NCBI GenBank assembly: GCA_024809215.1
Contig: JANUBW010000008.1
Location: 124,001 to 188,000 of the forward strand
Source: Niastella sp. OAS944
Lineage (GTDB): Bacteria > Bacteroidota > Bacteroidia > Chitinophagales > Chitinophagaceae
DNA: 64,000 nucleotides
Direction: 5' to 3'
The translations under genes were made by a program, and so were the position numbers. Below, piece by piece: positions 6,623 through 17,012 of this stretch. The first letter of the stretch is position 1; every line of letters begins with the position of its first letter. Under the pieces are notes generated by a model, which saw only the letters and a program-made list of their open reading frames with translations, was not told the DNA's origin and did no database searches.

Positions 6623-9247
6623 CTACTTAACCATCACCTTCCCCGTAAACTCCTTCTTCCCATTCTTTTTTATGATCACAAAATAGATTCCACCCTGGAG
6701 TTTGTTCAATGAAATACTTTCCGCCGTTTGGGTTAGCTTTTGCTGCAATACTTTTTGCCCCAGCGTATTGAAGATCTGTAAATAAGTATTCTGCGGTTCA
6801 TCCTTCATTAACACCGATAAGGTGCTGGTTGCCGGCACCGGGTTAGGGAAAATAATATAACGGGTGGTAAGGAAGTAATAAATGCTTTGTGGGTCACTGG
6901 TTATAAACAGGCCGTTTGCCAAACCGATCTTCACCCGGTAGCTGTTTACCCCATCGGTTAGGTTATTGTCGCCCAGTTCAAAATCGGGTTTTGTAACGGG
7001 TTGAAAGGTTTGCAATGGCTGCCACTGCCTGTTCACCAGTTTTTCAAACGTTATACTTTTTACATTAAGCACAGTACCAATGGATGCTGTAAGCCAGCCC
7101 ATATTCCCGTTCTGTAGGTCGGCGAAAAAACTTTTCAGGTAGCAGTCTACACCCTGTGTACGAAAATTGATGGTGTAGCCCTTTATGCCCTGGTAGTTAT
7201 TGTTTATCACCGGCGCTACGGTATACCACAATTTTTCGCCTGGCGCCCTAACAATAATACTGGTATCGGCTGAGGTTACCAGCGGTTGCAGGTATTTTTC
7301 GCCCAATTGATATACTGTGTATGAATTTATGCCGGGTTGTTTGCTCCAAAACAACAATGCCGAGTCGGCGCAATTAAAGCCCACCTGTACATTTACCGGC
7401 GTTGAAATGGTGAAGGTATCTGATACAAATGTTTGTCCGTTTATGGTCATGCGTAGCAAAGCAGTGCCAAATATTTCGGGCGCCTGCCAGTATTGTGAGC
7501 CGGCGGCTAATACAGCGTCATTTTTCACGGTTTGCCAGCTGGCGCCTTTGTCAATACTGTATTCCAGCACACCGGTTGTGGTGTTAAAAGTACTTGTGTA
7601 GCGAATCAGGCTGGCTTCACCGCCTTTTATATAATCAACCGAAACAGGGTATTGCCATTGAAACTGATCGGCCGCCTGTTCCTGCCAGGCCACAAAAAAT
7701 GGCTGGCTGCCGGTAGGAATGGCGTAGCCTTTTACCCGGATGGTGTAGGTACCGGCAGTTGGGTTATCGAGCGTGATCTGTTCAATATTGTTAAGCGTAT
7801 CTTTTTTGCGAACGGCTGGTTTCAGCAGGGAATCTAGTACTGGCGCCGAACTTAACACCCAGGGCAGCCAAACCTGCCCGTTACTGTTATTCACTAACTC
7901 AACATCAAGATCGTTGATCAATGCCCTGGGCGCATTGGCGGCAGCGGCGGGGTCGGTGTAGCAAAGGGTTAATTTCAACTGCCGGGTATTGGCTGGCACC
8001 GTTACCGTAAAGGTTTGACTAATACCTTGCGACACCGTGCCTGAAAAATATTGGTTGTTCTCGAGCCCACGCAGTGCATTGTATGCATTCAGGCTGCCGT
8101 AACCCGAAAGGAAGTCGGGCCCCTTGGTGCCCCGGTCGTCGGCATTGTTCACCAACAGGGCTTTAATTAATGAAGCGGGGGGAAGGGTACCGCTGTTTTT
8201 TTCCTTGTAATACTGTTGTAAAAGCAATACAGCGCCCGAAGTATGGGCGGCTGCACCAGAACTACCATCTTCACCAAAAGCCACCAGCTCGGGTTTTATA
8301 CGGCCATCGTAGGCAGGTCCTCTTGAGCTTAAATACGATACGTTGCCAAAAGAGTCGGCTGCGCCTACGGTTAGCACATTCTTAGCCATTTTAAAACTAC
8401 CGGTAAGGTTGGCCATATTTACAATGCCTGCATAGGGACCGGTACTGGTAAGGTTGCCTGAGTTACCCGATGAAAAAACATGCAGAAGCGATGGGTTGGC
8501 AACAATGCTGGCATCATAGGCTGCAGCATCGGCCCCATAGTAATTTTCGAGGCCGGTGCCATAGGAATGGTTCTGCACCGAAACCCCGTATTGTTTGTAA
8601 ATGTTATCGCCGTCGGGTAAAAGCGATTCAAAGTTGGAGGAGACGATAGATGCCTGTTTTACAACACCGCCCCCCGTATAAAACGAATTTTCGCCACCGG
8701 CAATAACGGTGCACATGTATGAGGCATGTGATGAAATAAGGTTCGAACTAAGCGGGGTTGAAATATACCGCCCCCTGAAATCGATATCGGTAGTATCGGG
8801 TTTGTTTTCTTTAACTGAAACCACCAGGCCGTTGCCATTTAAGTTTGGGTACCTGCTATGCACCACGTTAATAGTGTTCAGGCTGTTATCGAACAGGTTA
8901 AGCGACAGCTCTTCGTGTGGAGTACGCGGAACATCAATAAAGCGAATAAAGGGAAGGGATAATACCGTAGAGTCAATTACTGTGCCTTTGGCCGATACAA
9001 CCAGCAGGCCCCCCGCGTGTTCCCGTATAATAGTGACCGGCAATTTCTTGTCGGCAAAGTACTTCCTGGCCGAATCAATGTTTGAGGTAACCAGCCAAAA
9101 CACCTGTTCCTTTTTAAGGGTAAGCAGTTTCCTGTTGTTTTGCAATACCGGCGATAGTTTACGGTTGGCTGCGGATATCATATGCTGCGCCTGTACCAGT
9201 TGTACGGTAAATAAAAGAACAAGCAGCAGAAGCCCGGTTTGTTTCAT
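6623..9247 (-). CDS. Secreted S8 (subtilisin-like) peptidase with T9SS sorting tail
   Basis: I use the ATG at 9247 (MKQTGLLLLVLLFTVQLVQAQ), which gives a clean Sec signal peptide and 874 residues; the longer frame adds 31 unlikely residues. The catalytic domain covers about residues 110-390, with the His region SSHASYMCTVIAGG, the oxyanion Asn segment HVFSSGNSGN and the Ser region GEDGSSGAAAHTSGAVLLL. The usual Asp motif is replaced by VVSVKENKPDTTDIDFRG, a variant I associate with Bacteroidota secreted subtilases; which acid is catalytic is not clear. A beta-rich P-domain-like region follows, and the last 80 residues (IIFPNPVPATSTLSVL, LQIFNTLGQKV, LQGGIYFVII) are a type A T9SS tail. It is likely exported through the T9SS and released or anchored at the surface. 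Confidence 0.88.
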   Translation of the reverse strand: MKQTGLLLLVLLFTVQLVQAQHMISAANRKLSPVLQNNRKLLTLKKEQVFWLVTSNIDSARKYFADKKLPVTIIREHAGGLLVVSAKGTVIDSTVLSLPFIRFIDVPRTPHEELSLNLFDNSLNTINVVHSRYPNLNGNGLVVSVKENKPDTTDIDFRGRYISTPLSSNLISSHASYMCTVIAGGENSFYTGGGVVKQASIVSSNFESLLPDGDNIYKQYGVSVQNHSYGTGLENYYGADAAAYDASIVANPSLLHVFSSGNSGNLTSTGPYAGIVNMANLTGSFKMAKNVLTVGAADSFGNVSYLSSRGPAYDGRIKPELVAFGEDGSSGAAAHTSGAVLLLQQYYKEKNSGTLPPASLIKALLVNNADDRGTKGPDFLSGYGSLNAYNALRGLENNQYFSGTVSQGISQTFTVTVPANTRQLKLTLCYTDPAAAANAPRALINDLDVELVNNSNGQVWLPWVLSSAPVLDSLLKPAVRKKDTLNNIEQITLDNPTAGTYTIRVKGYAIPTGSQPFFVAWQEQAADQFQWQYPVSVDYIKGGEASLIRYTSTFNTTTGVLEYSIDKGASWQTVKNDAVLAAGSQYWQAPEIFGTALLRMTINGQTFVSDTFTISTPVNVQVGFNCADSALLFWSKQPGINSYTVYQLGEKYLQPLVTSADTSIIVRAPGEKLWYTVAPVINNNYQGIKGYTINFRTQGVDCYLKSFFADLQNGNMGWLTASIGTVLNVKSITFEKLVNRQWQPLQTFQPVTKPDFELGDNNLTDGVNSYRVKIGLANGLFITSDPQSIYYFLTTRYIIFPNPVPATSTLSVLMKDEPQNTYLQIFNTLGQKVLQQKLTQTAESISLNKLQGGIYFVIIKKNGKKEFTGKVMVK

Positions 9248-9509
9248 ACTACAATCTACAAAATTTGATATGATGCCGATACACCAACCAATAAATAACG
9301 TTGGAGCAACACGGATCAAACACCTAACTATATAGGGCAACCTAAATTGATAAATAATTACTTTAATATATGGTAATAATAAACATTAAGTTATAAGATT
9401 ATGCACCTGCCATCTGCAACAGAGTTGCTTAATTAAAGGTTCTTTTATGTAAGTAATTTTCTTAAATTGAAATAACCATTAATTTATAAAAAGCTAAAAA
9501 GAAACACTT

Positions 9510-10304
9510 ATGAGAATCAGCCCCCTGAAAGCAACAATGCTTATGGCCGTATCTGGTGTTATGTTCATTGCCTGCCGTAAAAATGTTGCTACCGAACAAG
9601 TTGCATCTCCCTCCGAAGAAGCGCTCGCTAAAATTTATGCCCTGGGTTTCAGTAATAAAAATGTCTCAATGGATGAGGACGGAAATTATGTGGTGGAAGG
9701 TGATATTGTGTTAAGCCAGGCCGACCTTAATACCAGACCCGAATTGCAGTTCTTACGGGTTGGTGCCGAAGAGCAATACCGAACCAATAACCTGGTTACC
9801 GCTTTACCCCGGGTCATTAAAGTGAGTGTTTCCTCAAAACTTCCTTCCTCATACAAAGCGGCGTTGGATGAAGCTCTTGGCCGTTATAATGCCGAGGGCC
9901 TGAAAATCACTTTTCAGCGGGTTAACTCTAATGCCGACATCTCTATTGTAAAGGCTGCGGGTAATTATCTGGCATCGGCCGGTTTCCCAGGCGGTGGCAA
10001 TCCTTATTACCAGGTAAAGGTAAATTCAAGTGCGCTGAGTGGGCAACCACAGACTATGATAGCTTCTGTATTGGCACATGAAATAGGGCATTGCATAGGA
10101 TTCCGTCATACCGATTATATGGACCGTTCGTTTAGCTGTGGCGGCCAGGTGGTGAATGAAGGTGCATCTACAGTTGGTGCGGTATTTATTCCAGGCACCA
10201 ATGCCAACCCCGATCCTGATTCATGGATGTTGTCGTGCATAAGCTATGGCCAGAACCGTCCGTTCAATGCCAATGATAAGGTTGCGCTAGGTTACTTGTA
10301 TTAA
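9510..10304 (+). CDS. HEIGH-type zinc metallopeptidase lipoprotein (M57-like), copy 1
   Basis: This 264-residue protein has a lipoprotein signal peptide ending in the lipobox VMFIAC (Cys22). The zinc motif [11 protein letters not shown] (H190, E191, H194, H200) is the extended metzincin-type HExxHxxxxxH found in the dual-action HEIGH metallopeptidase family (M57). Conserved blocks LRVGAEEQYRTNNLV, RYNAEGLKITFQRV and SWMLSCISYGQNRPFN are shared with the next gene. Family knowledge suggests a surface-attached peptidase; the target is unknown. The next gene is a full-length paralog in the same orientation, so this is a tandem duplication. No clear promoter was found in the 262-bp spacer upstream. 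Confidence 0.88.
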   Translation: MRISPLKATMLMAVSGVMFIACRKNVATEQVASPSEEALAKIYALGFSNKNVSMDEDGNYVVEGDIVLSQADLNTRPELQFLRVGAEEQYRTNNLVTALPRVIKVSVSSKLPSSYKAALDEALGRYNAEGLKITFQRVNSNADISIVKAAGNYLASAGFPGGGNPYYQVKVNSSALSGQPQTMIASVLAHEIGHCIGFRHTDYMDRSFSCGGQVVNEGASTVGAVFIPGTNANPDPDSWMLSCISYGQNRPFNANDKVALGYLY

Positions 10305-10531
10305 GTCTACAGACAGCTAATACGTTATACTAACTATCTTGTATAGTGCATTTTAGTAATAGCTAAAAAAAACTTTTCCACAATAACGGTGAACCTTACT
10401 GGTAACTGGGTATTAACTGCGGTTATCTGCAACTCCGTTGCCATTTTGCGAAAAAGCCCTCTGGATAATTTCGGTAAATTGATAGACGTGCAGTAACATT
10501 ACCATTAACCGACATTAAATCTACAAGTCAC

Positions 10532-11326
10532 ATGAGAAAGACTATCTTCACTTTAAGTGCAGTGGCAGCCTGCATGCTCATCCTATATGCCTGCCGCAAA
10601 AATGTAAAGACTGAAACTGCTGAACCCGCAGTTTCGGACGAAGTACTTGCTAAAATTTACAACCTCGGATTTAGTAACAAAGATGTAATTCCAGACGGGA
10701 ATGGCAACTATATTGTTGAAGGTGATATTCTGATAAGCGAAGCTGAATTGAACGAAAAAGTTAATGTATCACTTTTAAGGGTGGGCAACGAGGAGCAGTA
10801 CAGAACAACCAATTTGGTAAGGAGCCTGCCCCGGACCATTACGGTAAGCCTGGCTTCCAGTCTGAGTGCCTGGTCTACAGCGTTGAATACAGCCATTTCG
10901 CGTTACAACGCGTTAGGCCTTACCATTACTTTTTCCCGCGTAACCTCAGGCGCTAATATTTCTATAGTTAATGGTTCCGGCAGTTTTCTGGCCTCAGCCG
11001 GCTTCCCAACTTCATCGGGAAATCCTTATAATCAGGTGATCCTCAATAACAGCGCGGTTTCTGGTCAGCCCCAGAACACCGTGGCTTCCATTCTGGCGCA
11101 CGAAATTGGCCATTGCATTGGTTTCCGCCATACCGATTATTTTAACCGGTCTATCAGTTGTGGCGGTTCAGCGGTAAATGAAGGATCTGCAGGGGTAGGG
11201 GCCATCAATATTCCCGGTACGCCCACCGGTACCAGTGCCAACAGCTGGATGCTTTCCTGCATAGGCTCAGGCCAGAACCGGCCTTTTAACTCAGCCGATG
11301 TTATTGCATTGAACTATCTGTATTAA
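10532..11326 (+). CDS. HEIGH-type zinc metallopeptidase lipoprotein (M57-like), copy 2
   Basis: This paralog has exactly the same length (264 residues) as the gene before it. The lipobox is LILYAC with Cys21, and the zinc motif [11 protein letters not shown] again starts at residue 190. Differences concentrate in the N-terminal signal region, in the segment before GNPYxQV, and in the loop after [15 protein letters not shown]. It is separated from copy 1 by a 227-bp spacer with no gene. That separation suggests that each copy has its own transcription signals, while tandem terminators close the pair. Lipid anchoring and an extracytoplasmic role are inferred from the signal peptide. Confidence 0.88.
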   Translation: MRKTIFTLSAVAACMLILYACRKNVKTETAEPAVSDEVLAKIYNLGFSNKDVIPDGNGNYIVEGDILISEAELNEKVNVSLLRVGNEEQYRTTNLVRSLPRTITVSLASSLSAWSTALNTAISRYNALGLTITFSRVTSGANISIVNGSGSFLASAGFPTSSGNPYNQVILNNSAVSGQPQNTVASILAHEIGHCIGFRHTDYFNRSISCGGSAVNEGSAGVGAINIPGTPTGTSANSWMLSCIGSGQNRPFNSADVIALNYLY

Positions 11327-11356
11327 ATTTCTATTACCTGGTAGGTTACTGCACCG

Positions 11357-11416
11357 GAAAGTCCTGTAAATCACGCAGGGCTTTCTTTTTAGCCCCTGGC
11401 GGGGCTTTTTATTTTT
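11357..11416 (+). terminator. Two tandem intrinsic terminators
   Basis: The first hairpin pairs GAAAGTCCTG (11357-11366 region) with CAGGGCTTTC (11376-11385) and is followed by five T. The second, immediately after, pairs AGCCCC with GGGGCT (11391-11406) around a TGGC loop and is followed by TTTTATTTTT. They insulate fusA from the peptidase pair. Confidence 0.85.
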
Positions 11417-11451
11417 ACCCTGATACATACGAAATTCGTTGGAATTTTTCT

Positions 11452-11459
11452 TACCTTTG
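11452..11459 (+). promoter_or_regulatory. Probable -7 box of fusA
   Basis: TACCTTTG matches the TAnnTTTG -7 consensus and lies 58 bp before the fusA start. I see no good TTTG -33 element at the usual 19-bp distance, so this is the -7 element only. Confidence 0.5.
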
Positions 11460-11517
11460 CCCGCTCATTTTCAGGGCATTTTTCCCTGGAACATTAAAAA
11501 GAAAATATAACAAAGTC

Positions 11518-13668
11518 ATGGCAGACTTACGATTACAAAGAAATTTTGGAATTGCGGCACACATCGATGCCGGTAAAACAACTACTACGGAGCGTATCTT
11601 GCGCTATACCGGTATGATCCATAAAATAGGAGAGGTGCATGATGGGGCGGCTACCACCGACTGGATGGAACAGGAAAAAGAAAGAGGTATCACCATTACT
11701 TCTGCTGCTGTTAGCTGCCAGTGGAACTTTCCTACCGTAAAAGGTAAGGCTGATGCCAATACTAAAAAATACTACTTCAACATCATCGATACTCCGGGCC
11801 ACGTTGACTTTACCATTGAGGTAGAGCGTTCAATGCGTGTACTGGATGGTTTGATCGCCCTGTTCTCTGCCGTTGATGGCGTTGAGCCTCAGTCTGAAAC
11901 CGTTTGGCGTCAGGCAAACCGTTACAAAGTTCCCCGTATCGGTTTCGTAAATAAAATGGACCGTTCAGGTGCCGACTTCCTGATGGTGGTTAAACAGGTT
12001 AAAGAAATGCTGGGTGCAAAAGCAGTTCCCCTGCAGTTGCCCATCGGCGCCGAAGATGATTTCAAGGGCGTGGTTGACCTTATTAAAATGAAAGGTATCA
12101 TTTGGCACATGGAAACAGAAGGTATGACCTTCGACGAAATTCCTGTACCAGCTGATATGGTTGAAGAAGCAAATGAGTGGAGACAAAACCTCATTGAGGC
12201 TGTTGCCGAATACGACGACAAGCTGATGGAGAAATTTTTCGATGATCCTAATACAATCACTGAAGACGAAGTACATGAAGCTATCCGCAAAGCAACGATC
12301 GATCTGAGCATCGTTCCAATGATGTGCGGTTCTTCATTCAAAAATAAAGGCGTACAAACTGCACTGGATGCCGTTTGCCGCTACCTGCCTTCACCAGCTG
12401 ATATCGATGATGTAGTTGGTACTAATCCTGAAACCGGAGAACCAGAAGTTCGTAAGGCCGATCCTAAAGCGCCTTTCGCAGCCCTGGCCTTCAAGATCAT
12501 GACCGACCCATTCGTAGGTCGTTTGGCATTCTTCCGTTGTTATAGCGGTCACCTCGATGCCGGTTCGTATGTGAAGAACATGCGTAGTGGTAAGAACGAG
12601 CGTATCAGCCGTATCATGAAGATGTTCGCCAACAAACAAAACCCCATCGATTTCATCGAAGCCGGTGATATTGGTGCTGCGGTAGGTTTCAAAGAGATCA
12701 AGACCGGTGATACCCTTTGCGATGAAAATCATCCGATCACTCTCGAGAACATGTTCATTCCTGAGCCGGTTATCGCTATCGCCGTTGAGCCTAAAACTCA
12801 GGCCGACGTTGATAAAATGGGTATGGCTATCGCCAAACTGGTAGAAGAAGATCCTACATTACGTGTAAATACCGATGAAGATACCGGTCAAACCATCCTG
12901 CGTGGTATGGGTGAGTTGCACCTTGAGATCATCATCGACCGTATGCGTCGTGAGTTTAAAGTAGAAGTTAACCAGGGTGCTCCCCAGGTTGCTTATAAAG
13001 AAGCGTTCAGAAAAACTGTTGAGCATCGCGAAACCCTGAAGAAACAAACCGGTGGTCGTGGTAAATTCGCCGACATCGTGTTTGAGATCGGGCCCGCTGA
13101 TGAAGAGTGGCTGAAAGAAAATCCTGATAGTAAAGGATTCCAGTTCGTGAATGATATCTTCGGTGGATCTATCCCCCGTGAGTTCATTCAACCAATTCAA
13201 AAAGGTTTCGAAGCAGCGATGAGCACTGGTGTACTGGCCAGCTATCCTGTAGAGAACGTGAAAGTTCGCATTTTCGATGGTAGCTACCACCAGGTTGACT
13301 CTGACGGTATGTCGTTTGAGTTGTGTGCCAAGAGCGGTTTCCGTGAGGCTGGCCGTAAAGCACAACCTGTATTACTGGAGCCTATCATGAAAGTGGAAGT
13401 TATTACGCCAGACCAATACATGGGTGATGTTACAGGTGACCTTAACCGTCGTCGTGGTATGCTCGAAGGTATGGATACCCGCGGTAATGCACAGGTAATT
13501 AAAGCTAAAGTGCCGCTGAGCGAAATGTTCGGTTACGTAACACAATTACGTAGCTTATCATCGGGCCGCGCTACCAGCACCATGGAGTTCAGCCACTACT
13601 CACCTGCACCTACCAACATCGCTGAAGAAGTGATAGCTAAGGTGAAAGGTAAAGTGAAAGCTGACTAA
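11518..13668 (+). CDS. fusA: Elongation factor G
   Basis: This 716-residue GTPase has all G motifs: [15 protein letters not shown] (P-loop), [11 protein letters not shown] (G3) and [12 protein letters not shown] (G4). Domain II follows (about 310-420), and domains III-V include [15 protein letters not shown] and the C-terminal [21 protein letters not shown] drives translocation of tRNA and mRNA and, with RRF, ribosome recycling. The length fits the family. It stands alone here, between tandem terminators upstream and its own terminator at 13696, unlike the rpsL-rpsG-fusA order seen in many bacteria. Confidence 0.97.
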   Translation: MADLRLQRNFGIAAHIDAGKTTTTERILRYTGMIHKIGEVHDGAATTDWMEQEKERGITITSAAVSCQWNFPTVKGKADANTKKYYFNIIDTPGHVDFTIEVERSMRVLDGLIALFSAVDGVEPQSETVWRQANRYKVPRIGFVNKMDRSGADFLMVVKQVKEMLGAKAVPLQLPIGAEDDFKGVVDLIKMKGIIWHMETEGMTFDEIPVPADMVEEANEWRQNLIEAVAEYDDKLMEKFFDDPNTITEDEVHEAIRKATIDLSIVPMMCGSSFKNKGVQTALDAVCRYLPSPADIDDVVGTNPETGEPEVRKADPKAPFAALAFKIMTDPFVGRLAFFRCYSGHLDAGSYVKNMRSGKNERISRIMKMFANKQNPIDFIEAGDIGAAVGFKEIKTGDTLCDENHPITLENMFIPEPVIAIAVEPKTQADVDKMGMAIAKLVEEDPTLRVNTDEDTGQTILRGMGELHLEIIIDRMRREFKVEVNQGAPQVAYKEAFRKTVEHRETLKKQTGGRGKFADIVFEIGPADEEWLKENPDSKGFQFVNDIFGGSIPREFIQPIQKGFEAAMSTGVLASYPVENVKVRIFDGSYHQVDSDGMSFELCAKSGFREAGRKAQPVLLEPIMKVEVITPDQYMGDVTGDLNRRRGMLEGMDTRGNAQVIKAKVPLSEMFGYVTQLRSLSSGRATSTMEFSHYSPAPTNIAEEVIAKVKGKVKAD

Positions 13669-13695
13669 TTACAGCGTTCTCATATCTCTTAATAT

Positions 13696-13726
13696 AAGGC
13701 CCTGCCGCATGGTGGGGCCTTTTTTA
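13696..13726 (+). terminator. Intrinsic terminator of fusA
   Basis: AAGGCCC and GGGCCTT pair around an inner CTGCC / GGTGG helix with a GCAT loop, followed by five T. It lies 28 bp after the fusA stop. Confidence 0.85.
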
Positions 13727-13728
13727 TG

Positions 13729-13820
13729 TGCACAGTTATTGCCCAAAACTGCACGCTTATAGCCTAAAACAACACAGTTATTGGGTGTTAACGTTAGGCA
13801 ATAATTATTTATTAGTTTTG
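13729..13820 (+). promoter_or_regulatory. Three 21-bp direct repeats and a -7 box upstream of the T9SS cargo gene
   Basis: Units start at 13729, 13750 and 13771 with the core octamers ACAGTTAT (13732-13739), ACGCTTAT (13753-13760) and ACAGTTAT (13774-13781). A TAGTTTTG -7 box lies at 13813-13820, and no clear -33 box is present. The same arrangement occurs before the paralogous gene at 17013-17103. Two-turn spacing and the octamer recall LytTR-type activator sites; that assignment is inference. The expected leader to the start codon is about 140 nt. Confidence 0.65.
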
Positions 13821-13967
13821 ACGGTCTTTATTTATTCTGCATCCAACTTCCTGTAAAAAGCGCTTGTGTTTACCTGTTAATTCTACAAAGAGCATAGGGT
13901 TTAATCTTAATACTAAAACAAAGTATCATTTGGTGGTTCTGTAGCAAATGAATACCATTTTATCGCT

Positions 13968-16946
13968 ATGCGTAAATCTATACTTTTAACTGTTATCTTT
14001 TTTGCAGCCGTTCATTTTTGTAATGCGCAGGGAAAAGCCCCCGGCCTAAAGTGGCAAAAAATATGGGGAGCCGAAAACTCTGATGAGTTAACGGGCGGCG
14101 ACCGCATCAATTTTATTGACCGCGATGGTAAGTACCTGTTGGGCTTTTCATCCAATTCAACCACCGGTTTATATTCCGGTAATCATTCGCCCACCGGAAT
14201 ATATCCAACTTCTGATATTTGGGTAGCGAAACTTGATGAACAAAGAAATATTATCTGGAACGTTTCTTTGGGTGGTTCAGCTAGCGAAGGAATAGGTTCC
14301 CTGCAATTGGCTCATGACAGTGGTTATATTGTTGCCGGTGGCGCTTCTTCTAATAATGGCGATGTAACAGGGCATCATGGTAACGGCGATGCGTGGGTAG
14401 TTCGTTTAGGCAACAATGGTAATATTATTTGGCAAAAATGTTATGGAGGCTCGCTAAACGACCATGCTACTTATGTAGAAAGAACTCCGGATGGATATAT
14501 CTTACTTGGAAACACCGCATCAAATGACGGCGACGTGTCAGGATCGCACGGAACAACCTATGATATTTGGGTGGCCAAACTAGATAAAAATGGAAATATG
14601 TTATGGCAGAAATGCCTGGGTGGAAGTAATAATGAATATCCTGGGGCTATTAAGCAAACCGCCGATGGCGGATATATTTTAACCGGTTCAAGTAATTCAT
14701 GGGATGGCGATGTACAGGGTTCGCATAGTGTCCCCGTCGATACTTCAGTTAGTTGGATTAAACCAGATGCCTGGGTAGTTAAACTTGACAGAAATGGCAC
14801 TATAGAATGGCAAAAATGTTTGGGTGGTACAGGTGAAGATAGCGGTACTGATATTGAGATCACCCCTGCAGGTGATTATATTATTAGTTGTGGTTCCAGC
14901 TCAACCGATGGTGATGTAACAGGCCTTCACCAACCTGACCCCTACGGTGGTATCAGCGGCGACGCATGGATTGTAAACCTGTCGGCAACAGGGGTTATAA
15001 AGTGGCAAAAATGTTTTGGTGGCAGTGATGGCGATAATATTAATGATATTCAAATGTTACCTGATAAAACTTTTGTGGGTGTAGGCGGAACAAGCTCAAA
15101 CGATGGCGATGTATCACTCCCATCTGGGACTGGCAGCAACTGCTGGCTCATCAATTTTGATGGGAATGGCAATTTGATTTGGGAAAAGAGTTTCGGCGCT
15201 GCCTCAACTGATTACGGATTATGCCTGACGTTAAAAAATAATGGGAACATTGTAATAGGTGGCTGGGCACTGATAAACTGGGTCGACATGTGGATGTTTG
15301 AAGTAGGCGCCAGCAACACCATTGCCGGCCGTGTTTTCTATGATGCCAACAGCGATGGCTTTCAAAATAATGGTGAGTTAGCTTTTGATAAGGTTACTGT
15401 AAGATCAGGTAAGAACGGTGACACCACCTCGGCCATTCCATATAAAGGTTATTATACTATGGATGTGGATTCCGGTACTTATGTAACAAAGGCGGTCCCT
15501 TACAGCCCTTATTATAGCATAGTTCCTGCAACTAAAACAACCACCTTCAACAGCTACTTCAATACCGATTCAATTCACTTTGCGGTTCAACCACTGCCCA
15601 ACCTGCGCGATGTTAATGTGAGCATATTGCCGCTTACTGTAGCCCGCCCTGGTTTTACAGCCCAATATAAGATCATATATAAGAACGTTGGAACAAATAC
15701 GGTTGCCACTGGTAGTATACAACTGATCAAAGATACCCGTCTTACATTAACCGGTTCACAACCAACAGCAACCGTAAATGGCAATAACCTTACCTGGAAT
15801 TTCAGTAACCTGGCTCCCAATACTGAGGCATTCATAACGCTTAACTTTGTGGTGGCTGCCCCGCCGGCAACAAATATTGGCGATACGCTGAAGTCAAAAG
15901 TATGGATAGAACATGACGGTACAGATGTTACGCCAAATGATGATACTGCCATACTAAAACAGGTGGTAATTGGCTCCTTCGACCCCAACGATAAAACGGA
16001 GTCGCATGGTGGTATTATAACGCCTGATCAAATCTCCGGCGCCGATCCGTTAACCTACCTCATCCGTTTCCAAAACACCGGTACCGATACAGCCTTCAAT
16101 ATTACGGTTCGCGATACGCTCGATAGCCGGCTCGACTGGAGCTCGCTGCAAATGATCGCATCGAGTCATGCATACCAGTTATCAATTGATGATGGTAATA
16201 AACTCACCTGGAAGTTCAATGACATAAAGCTGCCATACACGGGCATCGATGAGCCTAACAGCCACGGTTATATTGCCTATAAAATTAAACCCAAACCAAC
16301 CGTACAATTAGGTGATATCATTAAGAATACTGCCGGTATTTATTTCGATTATAATTTACCTATTGCAACCAATACCGAAAAAACAGCAGTATTGCTACTT
16401 ACACCATTACCGGTTACCTTAACACGGTTCCATGCTGCTGAAGATGGTGATGTAGTTAATGTATCCTGGGCAACCAGCATGGAGGAGCATATAAAACAGT
16501 TTGAAGTACTGCGCAGTAGTAATGGAATTGATTTTACTACCATTGGCAAGGTAAAGCCTGGTATGAGTACTTATTTGTTTATAGATAAACAACCCCTAAA
16601 AGGATATAATTATTACCAGTTGAGATCGGTTGATGCAGATGGATCGTTTACATTGTCGACCATTGTGTTGGTAAACCTAAAGAACGGCGCCGATATTATT
16701 TCATCGTTGTATCCCAACCCCGCTACGGGCAATGCTACATTGAAACTACAGGGTACTGTTGAGGGCAATGTGCAGGTTCAGGTGCTTGATCAGCAGGGGC
16801 GCCTTGTTACTACCAAGCAATTTGGTGTACAACATACAGCTGCGTTTAAAACACCTTTAGATCTTGGTCATCTGGCCAGGGGAAGTTATGTGTTACGAAT
16901 TATGGTGAATGATAAAATCTATCTGCATAAATTACTGATCCAATAA
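13968..16946 (+). CDS. Large secreted repeat protein with T9SS sorting tail, paralog 1
   Basis: This 992-residue protein starts with a Sec signal peptide ending NAQG. Residues about 25-460 consist of about six beta-rich units of about 60-70 residues with the consensus DAWVVKLDxNGNIxWQKCxGGS, then TxDGGYIxxGxxxSNDGDVxGxH, which probably form a propeller. A Cna/SdrD-like module follows (IAGRVFYDANSDGFQNNGE), then DUF11-like and DUF7619-like domains with the signature GSFDPNDKTESH and a second GYIAYKIKPKP block. The last 80 residues (SLYPNPATGNATLKL, VLDQQGRLVT, RGSYVLRI) form the type A T9SS sorting domain. It should be exported across the outer membrane. No catalytic motif is visible; adhesion or display is a guess. 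Confidence 0.85.
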   Translation: MRKSILLTVIFFAAVHFCNAQGKAPGLKWQKIWGAENSDELTGGDRINFIDRDGKYLLGFSSNSTTGLYSGNHSPTGIYPTSDIWVAKLDEQRNIIWNVSLGGSASEGIGSLQLAHDSGYIVAGGASSNNGDVTGHHGNGDAWVVRLGNNGNIIWQKCYGGSLNDHATYVERTPDGYILLGNTASNDGDVSGSHGTTYDIWVAKLDKNGNMLWQKCLGGSNNEYPGAIKQTADGGYILTGSSNSWDGDVQGSHSVPVDTSVSWIKPDAWVVKLDRNGTIEWQKCLGGTGEDSGTDIEITPAGDYIISCGSSSTDGDVTGLHQPDPYGGISGDAWIVNLSATGVIKWQKCFGGSDGDNINDIQMLPDKTFVGVGGTSSNDGDVSLPSGTGSNCWLINFDGNGNLIWEKSFGAASTDYGLCLTLKNNGNIVIGGWALINWVDMWMFEVGASNTIAGRVFYDANSDGFQNNGELAFDKVTVRSGKNGDTTSAIPYKGYYTMDVDSGTYVTKAVPYSPYYSIVPATKTTTFNSYFNTDSIHFAVQPLPNLRDVNVSILPLTVARPGFTAQYKIIYKNVGTNTVATGSIQLIKDTRLTLTGSQPTATVNGNNLTWNFSNLAPNTEAFITLNFVVAAPPATNIGDTLKSKVWIEHDGTDVTPNDDTAILKQVVIGSFDPNDKTESHGGIITPDQISGADPLTYLIRFQNTGTDTAFNITVRDTLDSRLDWSSLQMIASSHAYQLSIDDGNKLTWKFNDIKLPYTGIDEPNSHGYIAYKIKPKPTVQLGDIIKNTAGIYFDYNLPIATNTEKTAVLLLTPLPVTLTRFHAAEDGDVVNVSWATSMEEHIKQFEVLRSSNGIDFTTIGKVKPGMSTYLFIDKQPLKGYNYYQLRSVDADGSFTLSTIVLVNLKNGADIISSLYPNPATGNATLKLQGTVEGNVQVQVLDQQGRLVTTKQFGVQHTAAFKTPLDLGHLARGSYVLRIMVNDKIYLHKLLIQ

Positions 16947-16963
16947 TAAAGAAGAACTGAGCG

Positions 16964-16995
16964 ATCCCCCGGCTTGCCCCGGGGGATTTTTTTAT
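16964..16995 (+). terminator. Intrinsic terminator after T9SS cargo gene 1
   Basis: A perfect 9-bp stem ATCCCCCGG (16964-16972) / CCGGGGGAT (16979-16987) with a 6-nt loop is followed by seven T. Confidence 0.93.
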
Positions 16996-17012
16996 GCCTT
17001 ATCTCTTTTGCC

